DNA of 64,000 nt from Acidimicrobiia bacterium (lineage in GTDB: Bacteria > Actinomycetota > Acidimicrobiia > Spongiisociales > UBA5794). Made by a program: the position numbers and the translations under genes. Shown piece by piece: positions 8,642 to 18,276 of the stretch (the stretch's first letter is position 1; every line of letters begins with the position of its first letter). Where the stretch lies: positions 37,636-101,635 of the forward strand of contig JASJDZ010000007.1 of NCBI GenBank assembly GCA_030065575.1. Reading direction: 5' to 3'. The notes under the pieces are model-generated. The model searched no databases, had not been told where the DNA came from, and saw only the letters and a program-made list of their open reading frames with translations.

Positions 8642-10047
8642 GACGCCACCCCCTCAGCTGCGCTTCGACCCATCGCTCCCCTGATCGACAGTGCCCCTCC
8701 CTCACCAAATCGGCTGCGAACCAGCAGCTGAGCGAACGGGCGGGTGAAGAAGTATGCGACGAGGACGTCGATGATCGTGGCGATTCCGAGCGTCAACGCG
8801 AAGCCCTTCACCGGGCCGATTGCGAGCAGCCACAGCAGAACCGAGCCGACAAAAGTCACCGTGTCGGCGGTAACGATCGTGCGGAACGCCCGCTTGAAGC
8901 CGTAGTCAACGGCCGGCTTGAGGGCGCGGCCGCGGCGGTGCTCCTCTTTCACTCTCTCGAAGAACACGATGTACGAGTCGGCGGTGATACCGATCGAAAC
9001 GATGATGCCGGTCACGCCGGAGAGAGTCAGCGTGGTGCCCTGCACCTGGCCGAGGAAGATGATCGTGCCGATCAGCAGTGATCCAAACACCGTGAATCCC
9101 ACCACGGCGATCAACCCGAGCACCCGGTAATAGGCCACCAGCGCAATCGCCACCAGGATGAGTCCGGCCAGTCCCGCAAGAAGGCCCGCTCGTAGCGAGT
9201 CCGAACCGAGGCTGGCAGAAACCGACCCTTCGCTTTCACGCTCGAAGGTCGTGGGCAGCGCACCGTACTTGAGAACAGTGGCAAGATCCTCGGCTTCTCG
9301 CTGCGAGTCCTGGCTGTCGCCGATTGTGATCACGACGGTGTCGGCCGGGAGGGTCTCCCCCGGTCCGACTTCTGCGGCAATCGAAGGAGCCGAGATGACG
9401 GTGCCGTCGAGCACGATTGCCAGCTGACGGCGAGGGTCGCCGTAGGTGAAGGTCGAAAGGACACCCGTGGCAGCTTCGAACTTGTCCCCGCCCTCGGAGG
9501 TGAACGACGGATCAACGGTCCATCCACCGCCGCCGCCGATCTGGACACCACCAAATCCCGGCTCAGCTCCGGTGAGGTCTGCGCCGGTCAGAAAGGCGGG
9601 ACCGAGCACGTAGTAGATGCCGGACTCATCCTGAAGAACGACAGTTTGGCCGGGATCGTCGGTCAGGCTGAGGCCGGCTTCGGGGGCGACCGCCTGGATG
9701 TCGAGGACCGGGCGAAATGTCAGCTGTCCCGTGGTTCCCACGGCCGACAGGGCTCGCTCCCGATCCTCCACGCCCGGTAGCTGGACGAGGATTCGACGGT
9801 CGCCCTGCACGGAGATCTCCGGCTCCTGCACCGCACCGAGGCTTTCGATACGTCGCCGCATCGTCTCAACAGCTTGGTCGAGGACATCACTTTCGATGCC
9901 TTCGGGTGCCGCGAGCACCACGGAGAACCCGCCTTGGAGATCCAGCCCCAACTTGGGCTCCCAGTTGGAAGCCAACATCGCAGCTAGCGAGCCCCAGGCC
10001 AGGGCAAGGGTGAGGATCAACGAGATCCAGAGGGGACGGCGGTTCAC
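8638..10047 (-). CDS. secD: Protein translocase subunit SecD
   Basis: Partner of SecF, 469 aa from the GTG at 10047. It has an N-terminal TM segment, the large P1 periplasmic domain (starting KLGLDLQGGFSVVLAAPEG) and six TM segments, including the GITADSYIVFFERVKEE motif. The open frame extends about 115 codons further upstream, but that part reads as an out-of-frame arginine-rich shadow of yajC. The GTG overlaps the yajC stop (GTGA), which fixes the start. Confidence 0.95.
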   Translation of the reverse strand: MNRRPLWISLILTLALAWGSLAAMLASNWEPKLGLDLQGGFSVVLAAPEGIESDVLDQAVETMRRRIESLGAVQEPEISVQGDRRILVQLPGVEDRERALSAVGTTGQLTFRPVLDIQAVAPEAGLSLTDDPGQTVVLQDESGIYYVLGPAFLTGADLTGAEPGFGGVQIGGGGGWTVDPSFTSEGGDKFEAATGVLSTFTYGDPRRQLAIVLDGTVISAPSIAAEVGPGETLPADTVVITIGDSQDSQREAEDLATVLKYGALPTTFERESEGSVSASLGSDSLRAGLLAGLAGLILVAIALVAYYRVLGLIAVVGFTVFGSLLIGTIIFLGQVQGTTLTLSGVTGIIVSIGITADSYIVFFERVKEEHRRGRALKPAVDYGFKRAFRTIVTADTVTFVGSVLLWLLAIGPVKGFALTLGIATIIDVLVAYFFTRPFAQLLVRSRFGEGGALSIRGAMGRSAAEGVAS

Positions 10048-10376
10048 TCTTTCGTATCTCCCAGCTTCTCTGCAAGCGCCCGAAGGGTCACGGTGAGCTT
10101 GGTCCCCCCGCCGACATCGATAACGGCTTCGTCGCCGTCGATGCGGTCCACCCGGCCGAGGATGCCTCCGATCGTGCGGACCTGATCGCCTACTACGATC
10201 GAGTCCCGAAGCTCCTGCATCTGCCGCTGTCTGCGTCGCTGCGGCAGAATCAGGGCCACGTAGAAGAGGCCACCGAAGATGATCAGGGGGAATAGCAAGC
10301 CGAGCAGCGAGCCGGTTGCTTCGCTGCCTTCTTCTGTTGCTAGGAGCAACCCGGTAAGGATCGCGTGGTATGGCAC
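10044..10376 (-). CDS. yajC: Preprotein translocase subunit YajC
   Basis: Small single-pass membrane protein (110 aa) associated with SecDF. The TM segment LLFPLIIFGGLFYVALILP is followed by the cytoplasmic basic stretch QRRRQRQMQ and the YajC core VGDQVRTIGGILGRV. The start is the GTG at 10376 because GGAGG lies five bases upstream; an ATG in the same frame at 10430 has no such site. It forms an operon yajC-secD-secF-apt-relA with overlapping ends. Confidence 0.93.
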   Translation of the reverse strand: MPYHAILTGLLLATEEGSEATGSLLGLLFPLIIFGGLFYVALILPQRRRQRQMQELRDSIVVGDQVRTIGGILGRVDRIDGDEAVIDVGGGTKLTVTLRALAEKLGDTKE

Positions 10377-10455
10377 AAGAGCCTCCAATGGGAACCATGC
10401 CCGAGCCGAACAGGGGGCCCGGGCTGCCATAGGTTAGTGCGCCGCACGATTACCG

Positions 10456-11568
10456 CTAACTCATCGCCTCACCGGCGCTGCGCTTCTTCACCACTGCAGT
10501 GTGGAAAGCGGCGAACTGCCCGGCATTGATGGCGGCCCGTATGTCGCTCATCAGACCCAGCGTGTAGGTCAAGTTGTGAACGGAGAGCAACCGGGGGCCG
10601 AGGAACTCCTTTGTGGCAAACAGGTGCCGCAGGTATCCGCGGCTGTAACGGGCACAGGCTACGCAGTTACAGTCGTCGGACAACGGCCGGTCGGAAGTGG
10701 CCCACTCTGCGCGCTTGACCGAGTAGTCACCGGACCGACTCAGCACCTTGCCGTGGCGAGCCAGCCGGGTGGGCAGCACGCAGTCGAACATGTCAACGCC
10801 CCGAGCCACACAATCCAGAAGGCCCTCCGTGTCGCCCAGCCCCATGACATAGCGCGGGGCAGACACCGGAAGCTCCGGGACGACCGCCTCGATCGCCCGG
10901 TTGCGGGCTGCCTCCGATTCACCAACCGATAGGCCGCCGATCCCAAAGCCGTCGAAACCCAGCTCGGCAGTCGCCGCCGCGGACCGAGCCCGCAAGTCGC
11001 CGTCCGATCCTCCCTGGACTATGCCCCATAGAGCCCTGTCGGCGCGAGTCTTGGCGGCCAGGGCTCGCTCCGCCCACCGCAGGGTTCGGTCCATTGCGGC
11101 AATGGTGTCCTCGCGGGTCGCGGGCAATCCGATCAGAACGTCGAGGATCATGGCGATGTCTGAGCCCAGTTTCTCCTGGACCGATACCGCCCGCTCCGGA
11201 GTCAACTCAACCCGCGAACCGTCGTATGTCGAGCGGAAAGCGACTCCGTCTTCAGTGATCTCGGGCTCGAGGCTGAAGACCTGATAGCCGCCGGAGTCGG
11301 TGAGAATTGGCCCGGGCCATGACATGAACCCGTGTAACTCGCCGAGGCTGGCCACAGTATCCGCTCCGGGGCGGAGCATGAGGTGGTAGGTGTTGGCCAG
11401 CACGATGTCCGCCCCGGCGCGCTCCAGGTCGCCGCTATCGAGCGTCTTGACCGTGCCGCGTGTGCCGACCGGCATAAAGGCCGGCGTCGGAATGTGTCCG
11501 TGGGGCGTGCTCAGGGTGCCGGTACGGGCGAGGCCGTCGCTGCCGGTTTGCTCCCAGGTGACGCTCAT
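10456..11568 (-). CDS. tgt: tRNA-guanine (queuine) transglycosylase
   Basis: Exchanges guanine 34 of GUN-anticodon tRNAs for preQ1 on the way to queuosine. The protein is 370 aa. DSGGYQVFSL carries the active-site aspartate, GGLSVGE is the preQ1-binding loop, and the zinc site is CNCVACARYSRGYLRHL with the downstream His. The start codon overlaps the queA stop by 4 bp, so the last two queuosine steps that act on tRNA are coupled here. No preQ1 synthesis genes are in the window. Confidence 0.96.
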   Translation of the reverse strand: MSVTWEQTGSDGLARTGTLSTPHGHIPTPAFMPVGTRGTVKTLDSGDLERAGADIVLANTYHLMLRPGADTVASLGELHGFMSWPGPILTDSGGYQVFSLEPEITEDGVAFRSTYDGSRVELTPERAVSVQEKLGSDIAMILDVLIGLPATREDTIAAMDRTLRWAERALAAKTRADRALWGIVQGGSDGDLRARSAAATAELGFDGFGIGGLSVGESEAARNRAIEAVVPELPVSAPRYVMGLGDTEGLLDCVARGVDMFDCVLPTRLARHGKVLSRSGDYSVKRAEWATSDRPLSDDCNCVACARYSRGYLRHLFATKEFLGPRLLSVHNLTYTLGLMSDIRAAINAGQFAAFHTAVVKKRSAGEAMS

Positions 11569-12593
11569 CGACTGCCTCGCTTCGGATCCTCTATCAACAT
11601 GGAGTCTCCAAACGAGAGAAACCGGTAACCGCTGCGCAGCGCGTAGTCATATACGTCTCGCCATTGCTCTCCGAGTATCGCCGCCATCATGACAATCAGC
11701 GTGGTGCGGGGCGCATGGAAGTTGGTCAACACCGCATCCACGACCTTCAGTTCATATCCGGGGCTGATGAACAGATCAGTGTCGCCGCGTCCGGCCTGCA
11801 CCACGGCCCCCGTGACGGCTGCACTCTCGAGAGTGCGCACAACGGTGGTTCCGACCGCGACAATCCTGCCGCCGTTCTTGCGCGTTTCCGCCACTGCTCG
11901 TGCAGCTTCCTCCGGCACCTCCCAGGCCTCCGAGTGCATTGCGTGATCGGAGATGCTGCCCGTCCCGATCGGCCGGAACGTGTCGAGGCCGACCTCCAAA
12001 TCGACTTCCGCGATGCTCACTCCGACCTCTTGCAGTCGGTCCAGTAGCTCCGGAGTGAAGTGGAGGGCTGCGGTCGGGGCCGCTGCCGATCCCACGCTCC
12101 GAGCGAAGACTGTTTGGTAGCGCTCGGGATCGGGGAGCTCGCCGTGGAAGTACGGCGGGAGCGGAATCTCACCCACTGCGGCGATTGCGGCTTCCACGTC
12201 GCCGCGGCCCGCAGCGAGAGCGACTACTGCTTCTCCTCGATTGGGTTCGGTCAGTATCTCAGCCACAATCTCGCCGCATTCGATGATCGTGCCCGGCCTG
12301 ATACGACGCGCCGGCCGAACCAGCGCTTCCCATCGGCTCTCGTCTACCCGACGGAGGAGGAGCAGCTCCACCGAGCCGCCGGTCTCTTGTTTGCGGCCGC
12401 GCAGACGCGCTGCCCTCACCCGGGTGAGGTTGACGACGAGGAGATCCCCCGCGGAGAGGATCTCCGGGAGGTCGCAGAACAACCGATCCTCGAGCCCCCG
12501 GCAGCGCAGCAGTCTGGCGCGGTCGCGCGGCTCGATTGGCTCCTGGGCAATCGACGACGCCGGCAAGTGATAGTCAAAGAGATCGGTCTCCAC
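11565..12593 (-). CDS. queA: S-adenosylmethionine:tRNA ribosyltransferase-isomerase
   Basis: Adds the epoxycyclopentane group from SAM to preQ1-modified tRNA. The sequence DLFDYHLPASSIAQEP at the N-terminus and TALHFTPELL and NFHAPRTTLIVMMAAI later are QueA signatures. The start is taken as the GTG at 12593 (342 aa). The frame continues upstream to 12668 with sequence unlike QueA. It lies in an operon with tgt and is divergent from the CHAD gene, with 99 bp between them that must hold both promoters. Confidence 0.94.
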   Translation of the reverse strand: METDLFDYHLPASSIAQEPIEPRDRARLLRCRGLEDRLFCDLPEILSAGDLLVVNLTRVRAARLRGRKQETGGSVELLLLRRVDESRWEALVRPARRIRPGTIIECGEIVAEILTEPNRGEAVVALAAGRGDVEAAIAAVGEIPLPPYFHGELPDPERYQTVFARSVGSAAAPTAALHFTPELLDRLQEVGVSIAEVDLEVGLDTFRPIGTGSISDHAMHSEAWEVPEEAARAVAETRKNGGRIVAVGTTVVRTLESAAVTGAVVQAGRGDTDLFISPGYELKVVDAVLTNFHAPRTTLIVMMAAILGEQWRDVYDYALRSGYRFLSFGDSMLIEDPKRGSR

Positions 12594-12692
12594 GGACGAC
12601 GAGGGTAGTTGCGTCCAGCCCGCCGGCGTTTCGCCCGACGGACCGGCTCGCAGATACGACCGGGCCACTCGAATCGGTTAGCCTCCTAGCCT

Positions 12693-13652
12693 GTGACGAC
12701 TTCGCATCCAACGGATCCCATGCCGGTACCGGGCCCAATGCGATTCAGAGAAGGCGAAACCCTCGCCGAAGGAATCGACAGGGTGGTTGGCGAGCAGTTC
12801 GCCGTGACCCTCGGCGTCATCGATGCACCCCCACAGCAGCAGGCCTTCGCAGTGCATTCAACGCGAAAGGCGCTCAAGCGGTTGCGTGCCATTCTGCGGC
12901 TGGTGCGCGACACGATCTCTCACGACTGCTATCACACCGACAACCAGGTCCTCAAACTGGTCGCCGCAGAGCTCAGCGCAGTCCGGGATACCTGGGTGAT
13001 GGCGGAGGTGCTCGATCGGCTCCTCCCGCACGATCCCGTCCTGCAGCCGTCCGTCACGATCCTCATTGCTCGCCTCGAGGACCGGTATCGAACGGAATCA
13101 CAGGCGCTGCTCGAGAACGAGGCCCAAATGGTCGCAATCGTCGAGCAACTCCAGAATGCACGGGAACGAAGCAGGAAGTGGTCCATCCGCGCCGGCGAAG
13201 TCGACGCCCCCCTCCCGCACGAGTTCGCCTCCATTGAGCCCGGGCTGCAGCGCGTCTACAGGCGAGGGCGACGCGGCATGCGCATTGTGGCGGACTCTCC
13301 AACCGACACGCTCCTGCATGTCTGGCGGAAGCGCGCCAAGTATCTCCGCCATCAGATCGAGGCGCTCAACATCCTCGATCCGGTAACGATGCTGCGCTAC
13401 GAGTTGGAACTGGAGCAACTAACCGACCTCCTCGGCGACGATCATGACCTCGCAGTTCTGCTTGCCCGCTTCAACAATGATCCGGCGCTGGTCGAAGGAA
13501 TCGAGATGGATCCAGTGCTTGCCGCCGTCGGAGCCCGGCGCCACGATCTGCAGAGCAAGGCAATCGATATGGGACGGACCTTCTTCGCCAGCCCATCCAC
13601 CGACTTCGTCGCCTTTGTTGCGGGCCTGTGGGGCGATCGGGAGTCGTTCTAG
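12693..13652 (+). CDS. CHAD domain protein
   Basis: A 319-aa alpha-helical CHAD-domain protein, a family that binds polyphosphate through conserved His and basic residues. Visible hallmarks are [17 protein letters not shown] near the N-terminus, [17 protein letters not shown] around residue 210 and [10 protein letters not shown] around residue 250. There is no CYTH triphosphatase domain, so this is a stand-alone CHAD protein. It is the only plus-strand gene in this stretch and its stop overlaps that of ruvB by 4 bp in convergent orientation. A role in polyphosphate granules is inference from the family. Confidence 0.88.
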   Translation: MTTSHPTDPMPVPGPMRFREGETLAEGIDRVVGEQFAVTLGVIDAPPQQQAFAVHSTRKALKRLRAILRLVRDTISHDCYHTDNQVLKLVAAELSAVRDTWVMAEVLDRLLPHDPVLQPSVTILIARLEDRYRTESQALLENEAQMVAIVEQLQNARERSRKWSIRAGEVDAPLPHEFASIEPGLQRVYRRGRRGMRIVADSPTDTLLHVWRKRAKYLRHQIEALNILDPVTMLRYELELEQLTDLLGDDHDLAVLLARFNNDPALVEGIEMDPVLAAVGARRHDLQSKAIDMGRTFFASPSTDFVAFVAGLWGDRESF

Positions 13653-14674
13653 AGCAGTTTTGCTTGGCCACCCGGGTCCGGTGGCTCTACACCGAGGTGC
13701 TCATAGGCTCTCGAGGTTGCCACCCGCCCCCGCGGGGTTCGCTGGAGGAAGCCTTCCTGGAGTAGATAGGGCTCGTATGCGTCTTCCACTGTCTCGGGCT
13801 CCTCGCCCACTGCGATCGCCAGCGTCGATAGGCCCACCGGGCCGCCGCCGAACTTGCCAATGACAGCTTCCAGAATCGCCCGATCGACCTTGTCGAGCCC
13901 AGCGTCATCAACCTCGAACACCTCGAGTGCCTTCAGCGCAGTCTGCTCGTCCACCAGCCCATCGGAGCGTACGGTGGCGAAATCGCGGACACGCCTGAGA
14001 AGTCGGTTAGCGATACGCGGGGTGCCCCGGGATCGATAGGAGACGGTGTCTGCGCCATCGTTCGTTATGTCGACAGAAAGAATCTGGGCGGAGCGGAGGA
14101 CGATCCGGGCAAGATCTGCGGAGTTGTAATAGTCGAGCCGGGCTACGTACCCAAAGCGATCGCGCAGCGGTGGTGCGACCCTGCCGACCCGGGTGGTTGC
14201 ACCTACCAGGGTGAAGGGAGGGAGCTCGAGGCGAATCGAGCGGGCCGCCGGGCCCTTCCCCACCACGATGTCGAGTTGGAAGTCCTCCATTGCCGGATAG
14301 AGCACTTCTTCGACCTGACGGGGCAGACGGTGAATCTCATCAATGAAGAGCACATCGCCTCGCTCCAAGTTGGTGATGACTGCTGCCAGGTCGCCGGGAC
14401 GTTCCAGGGCGGGACCACTGGTGGCCTGGAAGTGGGCGCCCATCTCAGCAGCGAGAATCCCAGCCAGCGAAGTCTTGCCCAACCCTGGCGGCCCTGAGAA
14501 CAACACGTGGTCAACTGATTCCCCGCGCTGGCGGGCTGCTTCGATGAGGATGGCGAGGCGTTCCTTCAACTCCGATTGCCCGATGAAGTCCACCATGTGA
14601 CGGGGGCGAAGCGTTAGCTCTTCCTGTTCGTCCTCAGGAAGGGGGTTGGTCATCAACAGACCCTCGTCACGCAT
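13649..14674 (-). CDS. ruvB: Holliday junction branch migration helicase RuvB
   Basis: AAA+ motor (341 aa) that drives branch migration with RuvA. It shows Walker [13 protein letters not shown], Walker [11 protein letters not shown], sensor LVGATTRVG, and the winged-helix C-terminal domain with [19 protein letters not shown]. The gap to ruvA is 6 bp; the order ruvC-ruvA-ruvB is the usual bacterial order. Confidence 0.97.
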   Translation of the reverse strand: MRDEGLLMTNPLPEDEQEELTLRPRHMVDFIGQSELKERLAILIEAARQRGESVDHVLFSGPPGLGKTSLAGILAAEMGAHFQATSGPALERPGDLAAVITNLERGDVLFIDEIHRLPRQVEEVLYPAMEDFQLDIVVGKGPAARSIRLELPPFTLVGATTRVGRVAPPLRDRFGYVARLDYYNSADLARIVLRSAQILSVDITNDGADTVSYRSRGTPRIANRLLRRVRDFATVRSDGLVDEQTALKALEVFEVDDAGLDKVDRAILEAVIGKFGGGPVGLSTLAIAVGEEPETVEDAYEPYLLQEGFLQRTPRGRVATSRAYEHLGVEPPDPGGQAKLL

Positions 14675-14680
14675 CTCCGC

Positions 14681-15253
14681 TCACCTCTGCTTCCCCAGTT
14701 CCTGCAGCGCATGGCGCAACAGCTCTTCCACGGAACCGTCACCAGGCAAGTCCCGCAGCACTTCCCTTATCTCGCCGCTCTGATAGCCCAGGCTCTCCAG
14801 CGCTTCGCGCACCTCAGCTACGGCGCTCCCCGGCTGGAGCGGCGAGTCGGGCAGATCCATCTTGGGGCGGAGCTCGAGGAGAAGCTTCTGTGCGCTGCGC
14901 TGTCCGATTCCGGGAACGGCAGTGAGCGCCGCAGCGTCCTCGCTCAGCACCACTTGCCGCAACTCGTCGGGGCTCAGCGTAGCGAGCACCGCCAGCGCCA
15001 GCTTGGGGCCGACTCCGCTAACCCCAATCAGCGTTTCGAAGATGTCTCTCTCGTCGCCGCTGGCAAACCCATACAGGGCCATGAGGTCTTCGCGCACATG
15101 TAGATGTGTGTAGAGGACGACAGACTCGCCAACCGGCGGGAGGGAGGCGGCGGTCCGGGGCGTGAGGGCAATCGTGTACCCGACACCGTGGACGTCGATC
15201 AGCGCACCGTCGGGGGATTTGTCGGCAACCTCACCGACGAGACGCCCAATCAT
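14681..15253 (-). CDS. ruvA: Holliday junction DNA helicase subunit RuvA
   Basis: Tetrameric junction-binding protein. From the ATG at 15253 it is 190 aa and begins MIGRLVGEV, the typical start. The N-terminal OB fold is followed by the tandem HhH region (LIGVSGVGPKLALAVL and LTAVPGIGQRSAQKLLLEL) and a small C-terminal domain III that contacts RuvB. The start overlaps the ruvC stop by 4 bp. The 16-codon upstream extension in frame lies inside ruvC and is rejected. Confidence 0.96.
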   Translation of the reverse strand: MIGRLVGEVADKSPDGALIDVHGVGYTIALTPRTAASLPPVGESVVLYTHLHVREDLMALYGFASGDERDIFETLIGVSGVGPKLALAVLATLSPDELRQVVLSEDAAALTAVPGIGQRSAQKLLLELRPKMDLPDSPLQPGSAVAEVREALESLGYQSGEIREVLRDLPGDGSVEELLRHALQELGKQR

Positions 15254-15747
15254 TTGACCCCCTCTATGGCCCGACGCATTGGAGCGCCCTGCAGGTGGCA
15301 CAACGCAATGGCGAGTGCGTCGGCTGCATCGGCGGGACTGGGAAGCTCGCTCAACCCCAAACGCATGGCGATGACCTTCTTCATTTGCTGCTTGTCTGCG
15401 TTTCCGTAGCCGGTCAACGCTCTCTTCACCGCAGACGGGGAATACTCCGCAACGGGTACTCCGGCCTGCGCCAGCGCCAGCAGCACCACCCCGGAGGCGC
15501 GCCCAACGGAGGTCGCTGTCTGCAGGTTGCGGTTGACGAACACCTGCTCGACAGCTGCTGCGTCGGGTTGGTGCTCGGCGATCAGGTCGGTCAGGTCACG
15601 GTACAGCTCGGCGAGACGCTCCCCGATGTCAGCTCCCGGGTTGGTGCGAATCGTGCCGGCAGCGACGGGCCGAATCGAATGGCCGCGAGCTTCGAGAATG
15701 CCGTAGCCAAGGGTTGATAGGCCGGGGTCAATTCCAATAACGAACAT
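15250..15747 (-). CDS. ruvC: Crossover junction endodeoxyribonuclease RuvC
   Basis: Holliday junction resolvase of the RNase H fold, 165 aa from the ATG at 15747. The catalytic acidic residues are seen in VIGIDPGLSTLGYG (D7), AAAVEQVFVNRN and PADAADALAIALCH. The upstream eight codons in frame do not belong to the family. It is separated from yebC by the 70-bp tandem repeat at 15.82-15.96 kb. Confidence 0.95.
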   Translation of the reverse strand: MFVIGIDPGLSTLGYGILEARGHSIRPVAAGTIRTNPGADIGERLAELYRDLTDLIAEHQPDAAAVEQVFVNRNLQTATSVGRASGVVLLALAQAGVPVAEYSPSAVKRALTGYGNADKQQMKKVIAMRLGLSELPSPADAADALAIALCHLQGAPMRRAIEGVK

Positions 15748-15820
15748 ATGTTCCCATAGCGTAGGGAGCACCGGTCAGGATGCCAAGCACCGGCATGATC
15801 GGCTGCCAGCCCGGGCGATG

Positions 15821-15974
15821 CAAGCACCTCTGTCGGCGCCCCGACGAGCCCACACAGCCGACACGAACTCCCCTCAGCTAGCTGAGAGACGCCAGGACCT
15901 CGTCGGCGCCCCGACGAGCCCACACAGCCGACACGAACTCCCCTCAGCTAGCTGAGAGAGGCAAGCACCTCGTC
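15821..15974. repeat. 70-bp tandem duplication including the 3' end of yebC
   Basis: Two near-identical units with a 70-bp period (about 15821-15890 and 15891-15960) are followed by the start of a third. On the minus strand each unit contains codons like the last codons of yebC (DEVLASLS then stop) with synonymous changes. Each full unit has the perfect 14-bp palindrome CTCAGCTAGCTGAG (15873-15886 and 15943-15956) and a GTCGGC/GCCGAC inverted pair. The stretch therefore looks like the yebC end copied twice downstream. The palindromes may act as weak terminators. Confidence 0.85.
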
Positions 15975-16685
15975 GGGGATGTCGAAGTTGCCGAAGACTG
16001 CCTGTACGTCGTCGAGGTCCTCGAGCACATCTACGAGGCGCAGCACCTGAGATGCCTTCGACTCATCAACTGCAACCGAGACGGAGGGCATCTGCGTGAC
16101 TTCCGCCTGCTCGATGGTCACTTCGGCGTCTTCAAGGGCTGCCCGAACTGTTGCCAGATCGCCCGGAGGACAGACGATCTCCCAGCTTGTGTCGCTGGCG
16201 GTTACGTCGTCTGCGCCGCCTTCCAGGGCGGCCATCATCACTGTGTCCTCGTCCCCACCGGCCAGGATGTAACCCTTCTGCTCGAACAGGTAGCCAACGG
16301 AGCCGGGCTCGCCCAGGCTGCCTCCGTGCTTGTTGAAAGCTGCCCGGACGCCGGATGCGGCTCGATTGCGATTGTCGGTCAGCACCTGCACATACAGGGC
16401 AACTCCCCCGGGGGCATAACCTTCGTACCACACCTCGTCGTAGACGACTCCCTCTTCGGCACCCGAACCGCGTGCGATGGCCCGTTCGATGTTGTCCTTG
16501 GGAACGGAGGCATCTTTGGCCTTCTGAATGGCGGTGACCAACGTCGGATTGGCACTCGTATCCCCGCCACCTTGCCGGGCGGCTGCCTCGATGGCGCGAA
16601 TCAGCTTCGCGAAGAGCTTCCCGCGCTTGGCGTCCTGGCGTCCCTTGCGATGCTTGATGTTCGCCCATTTGGAATGCCCGGCCAT
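15948..16685 (-). CDS. yebC: YebC/PmpR family protein (TACO1-like)
   Basis: A 245-aa three-domain protein of the YebC/TACO1 family; members have been described as transcription regulators and as translation factors that relieve ribosome stalling. The N-terminus AGHSKWANIKHRKGRQDAKR is the family signature, and NPTLVTAIQKAKDASVPKDN follows. It lies directly after pdxT with no gap and upstream of ruvC, the usual neighbourhood. Its 3' end is part of the tandem repeat noted here. Confidence 0.95.
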   Translation of the reverse strand: MAGHSKWANIKHRKGRQDAKRGKLFAKLIRAIEAAARQGGGDTSANPTLVTAIQKAKDASVPKDNIERAIARGSGAEEGVVYDEVWYEGYAPGGVALYVQVLTDNRNRAASGVRAAFNKHGGSLGEPGSVGYLFEQKGYILAGGDEDTVMMAALEGGADDVTASDTSWEIVCPPGDLATVRAALEDAEVTIEQAEVTQMPSVSVAVDESKASQVLRLVDVLEDLDDVQAVFGNFDIPDEVLASLS

Positions 16686-17267
16686 TCAACTCACCTCCAG
16701 CAGCAGTTCGTGTATCCGCGTGTCGTCCGTCAGCTCAGGATGAAACGATGTCGCCAGGATACGCTCTTGTCTCACAAAAACCGGGCGCTCCTCCCCCGAT
16801 TCCTGGTCGGTGACCGAGGCCAGCACGTCGACCTCCGCGCCCACCTTGTGGATCCACGGTGCCCGGATGAATACTGCGCGCACCGGTTTCGGCATGCCGG
16901 CAACGGCGAGGTCGGCCTCGAAGGAATCCACCTGACGGCCGAATGCGTTCCTCTCGACCACAACATCGAGGACCCCGAGTTGTGGCTGTTCGTAGCGCAC
17001 AGTCGCTGAAGCAAGAAAGATCATGCCGGCACAAGTGCCTAGAACCGGTAGCCCTTCGGTGATTCGGGAGCGCAGAGGGTCGATCAACCCGTAGATGTTG
17101 GCGAGGCGGCCGATCGTCGTCGACTCCCCGCCCGGGATGATCAACGCGTCGAGGCCTTCCAGATCTTCGGGGGTGCGTACCTCGATACCGTCGGCTCCAA
17201 GCCGGCGCACGACGGCAAGGTGCTCACGGAAATCGCCCTGGAGCGCAAGGGCTCCGACTCTCTTCAT
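16686..17267 (-). CDS. pdxT: Pyridoxal 5'-phosphate synthase glutaminase subunit
   Basis: Glutamine amidotransferase that feeds ammonia to PdxS for PLP synthesis. It is 193 aa, with the oxyanion/Gly loop PGGESTTIGRL, nucleophile Cys in LGTCAGMIFLA and the His-Glu pair in SFHPELTDDTRIHE. All triad elements are present. It sits 17 bp downstream of pdxS and abuts yebC. Confidence 0.97.
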   Translation of the reverse strand: MKRVGALALQGDFREHLAVVRRLGADGIEVRTPEDLEGLDALIIPGGESTTIGRLANIYGLIDPLRSRITEGLPVLGTCAGMIFLASATVRYEQPQLGVLDVVVERNAFGRQVDSFEADLAVAGMPKPVRAVFIRAPWIHKVGAEVDVLASVTDQESGEERPVFVRQERILATSFHPELTDDTRIHELLLEVS

Positions 17268-17284
17268 CCTCTACGCCTACTTCC

Positions 17285-18178
17285 CTACAGACCGCGGTCC
17301 TGCATCCGCTCTTCGGGACTGAGCGTATCGATGTTGATTCCCACCATGGCCTCACCGAGGTTGCGTGAGACCTTGGCGATCTTGCCCGCGTCCTGATAGA
17401 AGGTCGTTGCCTCCACTACCGCCCGTGCCCGAACCGCGGGGTCGCCGGACTTGAAGATGCCGGAACCAACGAACACGCCGTCGCAGCCCAGTTGCATCAT
17501 CAGCGCCGCATCGGCGGGAGTAGCAATGCCTCCAGCGGCGAAGTTGACGACGGGGAGCTTCCCGGTTTCTGCGATCTCCCTGACGAGCGTGTACGGAGCT
17601 CTCAGTTCCTTTGCTGCCGCCATCAACTCGTTGTCGTCGAGAACAGTGAGGCGCCGGATCTGCTTGTTCATCATCCGCATGTGCTTGACCGCTTCGATGA
17701 CATTGCCGGTGCCCGGCTCGCCCTTGGTGCGGATCATCGCAGCCCCTTCACCGATTCTGCGCAGCGCCTCCCCGAGATCCTTGGCGCCGCACACAAACGG
17801 GACCGTGAAGTTCCACTTGTCGATGTGATTGTCGTCCACCGGGGTCAGCACCTCAGACTCGTCGATGTAGTCGACGCCAAGCGCCTCCAAGACCTGCGCT
17901 TCGACGAAGTGACCGATGCGTGACTTGGCCATGACCGGAATCGAGACGGCGTTGACGATCTCTTCGACAATTGTTGGGTCGGCCATGCGGGCAACCCCGC
18001 CGTGCGCTCGGATATCGGCGGGGACACGCTCGAGCGCCATCACTGCAACCGCACCGGCTTCCTCAGCAATATGGGCCTGCTCCGCGCTGACGACATCCAT
18101 GATGACGCCGCCCTTGAGCATTTCTGCAAGGCCTCGTTTCACGAGGTCGGTGCCTCGTTCTGATGACGACGTGTTCAT
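17285..18178 (-). CDS. pdxS: Pyridoxal 5'-phosphate synthase lyase subunit
   Basis: Forms the PLP ring from ribose 5-phosphate, glyceraldehyde 3-phosphate and ammonia. The 297-aa TIM-barrel protein shows [15 protein letters not shown], the catalytic-lysine region [14 protein letters not shown] and the phosphate-binding [19 protein letters not shown]. The ATG at 18178 is chosen because GAGGAG lies seven bases upstream; an in-frame ATG at 18208 has no such site. It is in an operon with pdxT. Confidence 0.97.
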   Translation of the reverse strand: MNTSSSERGTDLVKRGLAEMLKGGVIMDVVSAEQAHIAEEAGAVAVMALERVPADIRAHGGVARMADPTIVEEIVNAVSIPVMAKSRIGHFVEAQVLEALGVDYIDESEVLTPVDDNHIDKWNFTVPFVCGAKDLGEALRRIGEGAAMIRTKGEPGTGNVIEAVKHMRMMNKQIRRLTVLDDNELMAAAKELRAPYTLVREIAETGKLPVVNFAAGGIATPADAALMMQLGCDGVFVGSGIFKSGDPAVRARAVVEATTFYQDAGKIAKVSRNLGEAMVGINIDTLSPEERMQDRGL

Positions 18179-18276
18179 TTCAAGCTCCTCATTCATTTCT
18201 CTGATCAAGTCTACAGACGACCCTGAAGTTCCAGACCGGTGGACGCCGTCTTGCCGCCGGCCGGCCGGATGCGAGG

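Noticed and set aside
10048..10398. N-terminal extension of secD
   Set aside because: Arginine-rich sequence that is the wrong frame of yajC; the GTG at 10047 overlapping the yajC stop is the natural start.
15591..15923. Minus-strand ORF across the 70-bp repeats
   Set aside because: It is made of the repeated yebC tail plus ruvC shadow and has no independent protein-like content.
15821..15974. CRISPR array
   Set aside because: Only two full head-to-tail units, no spacers and no cas genes.
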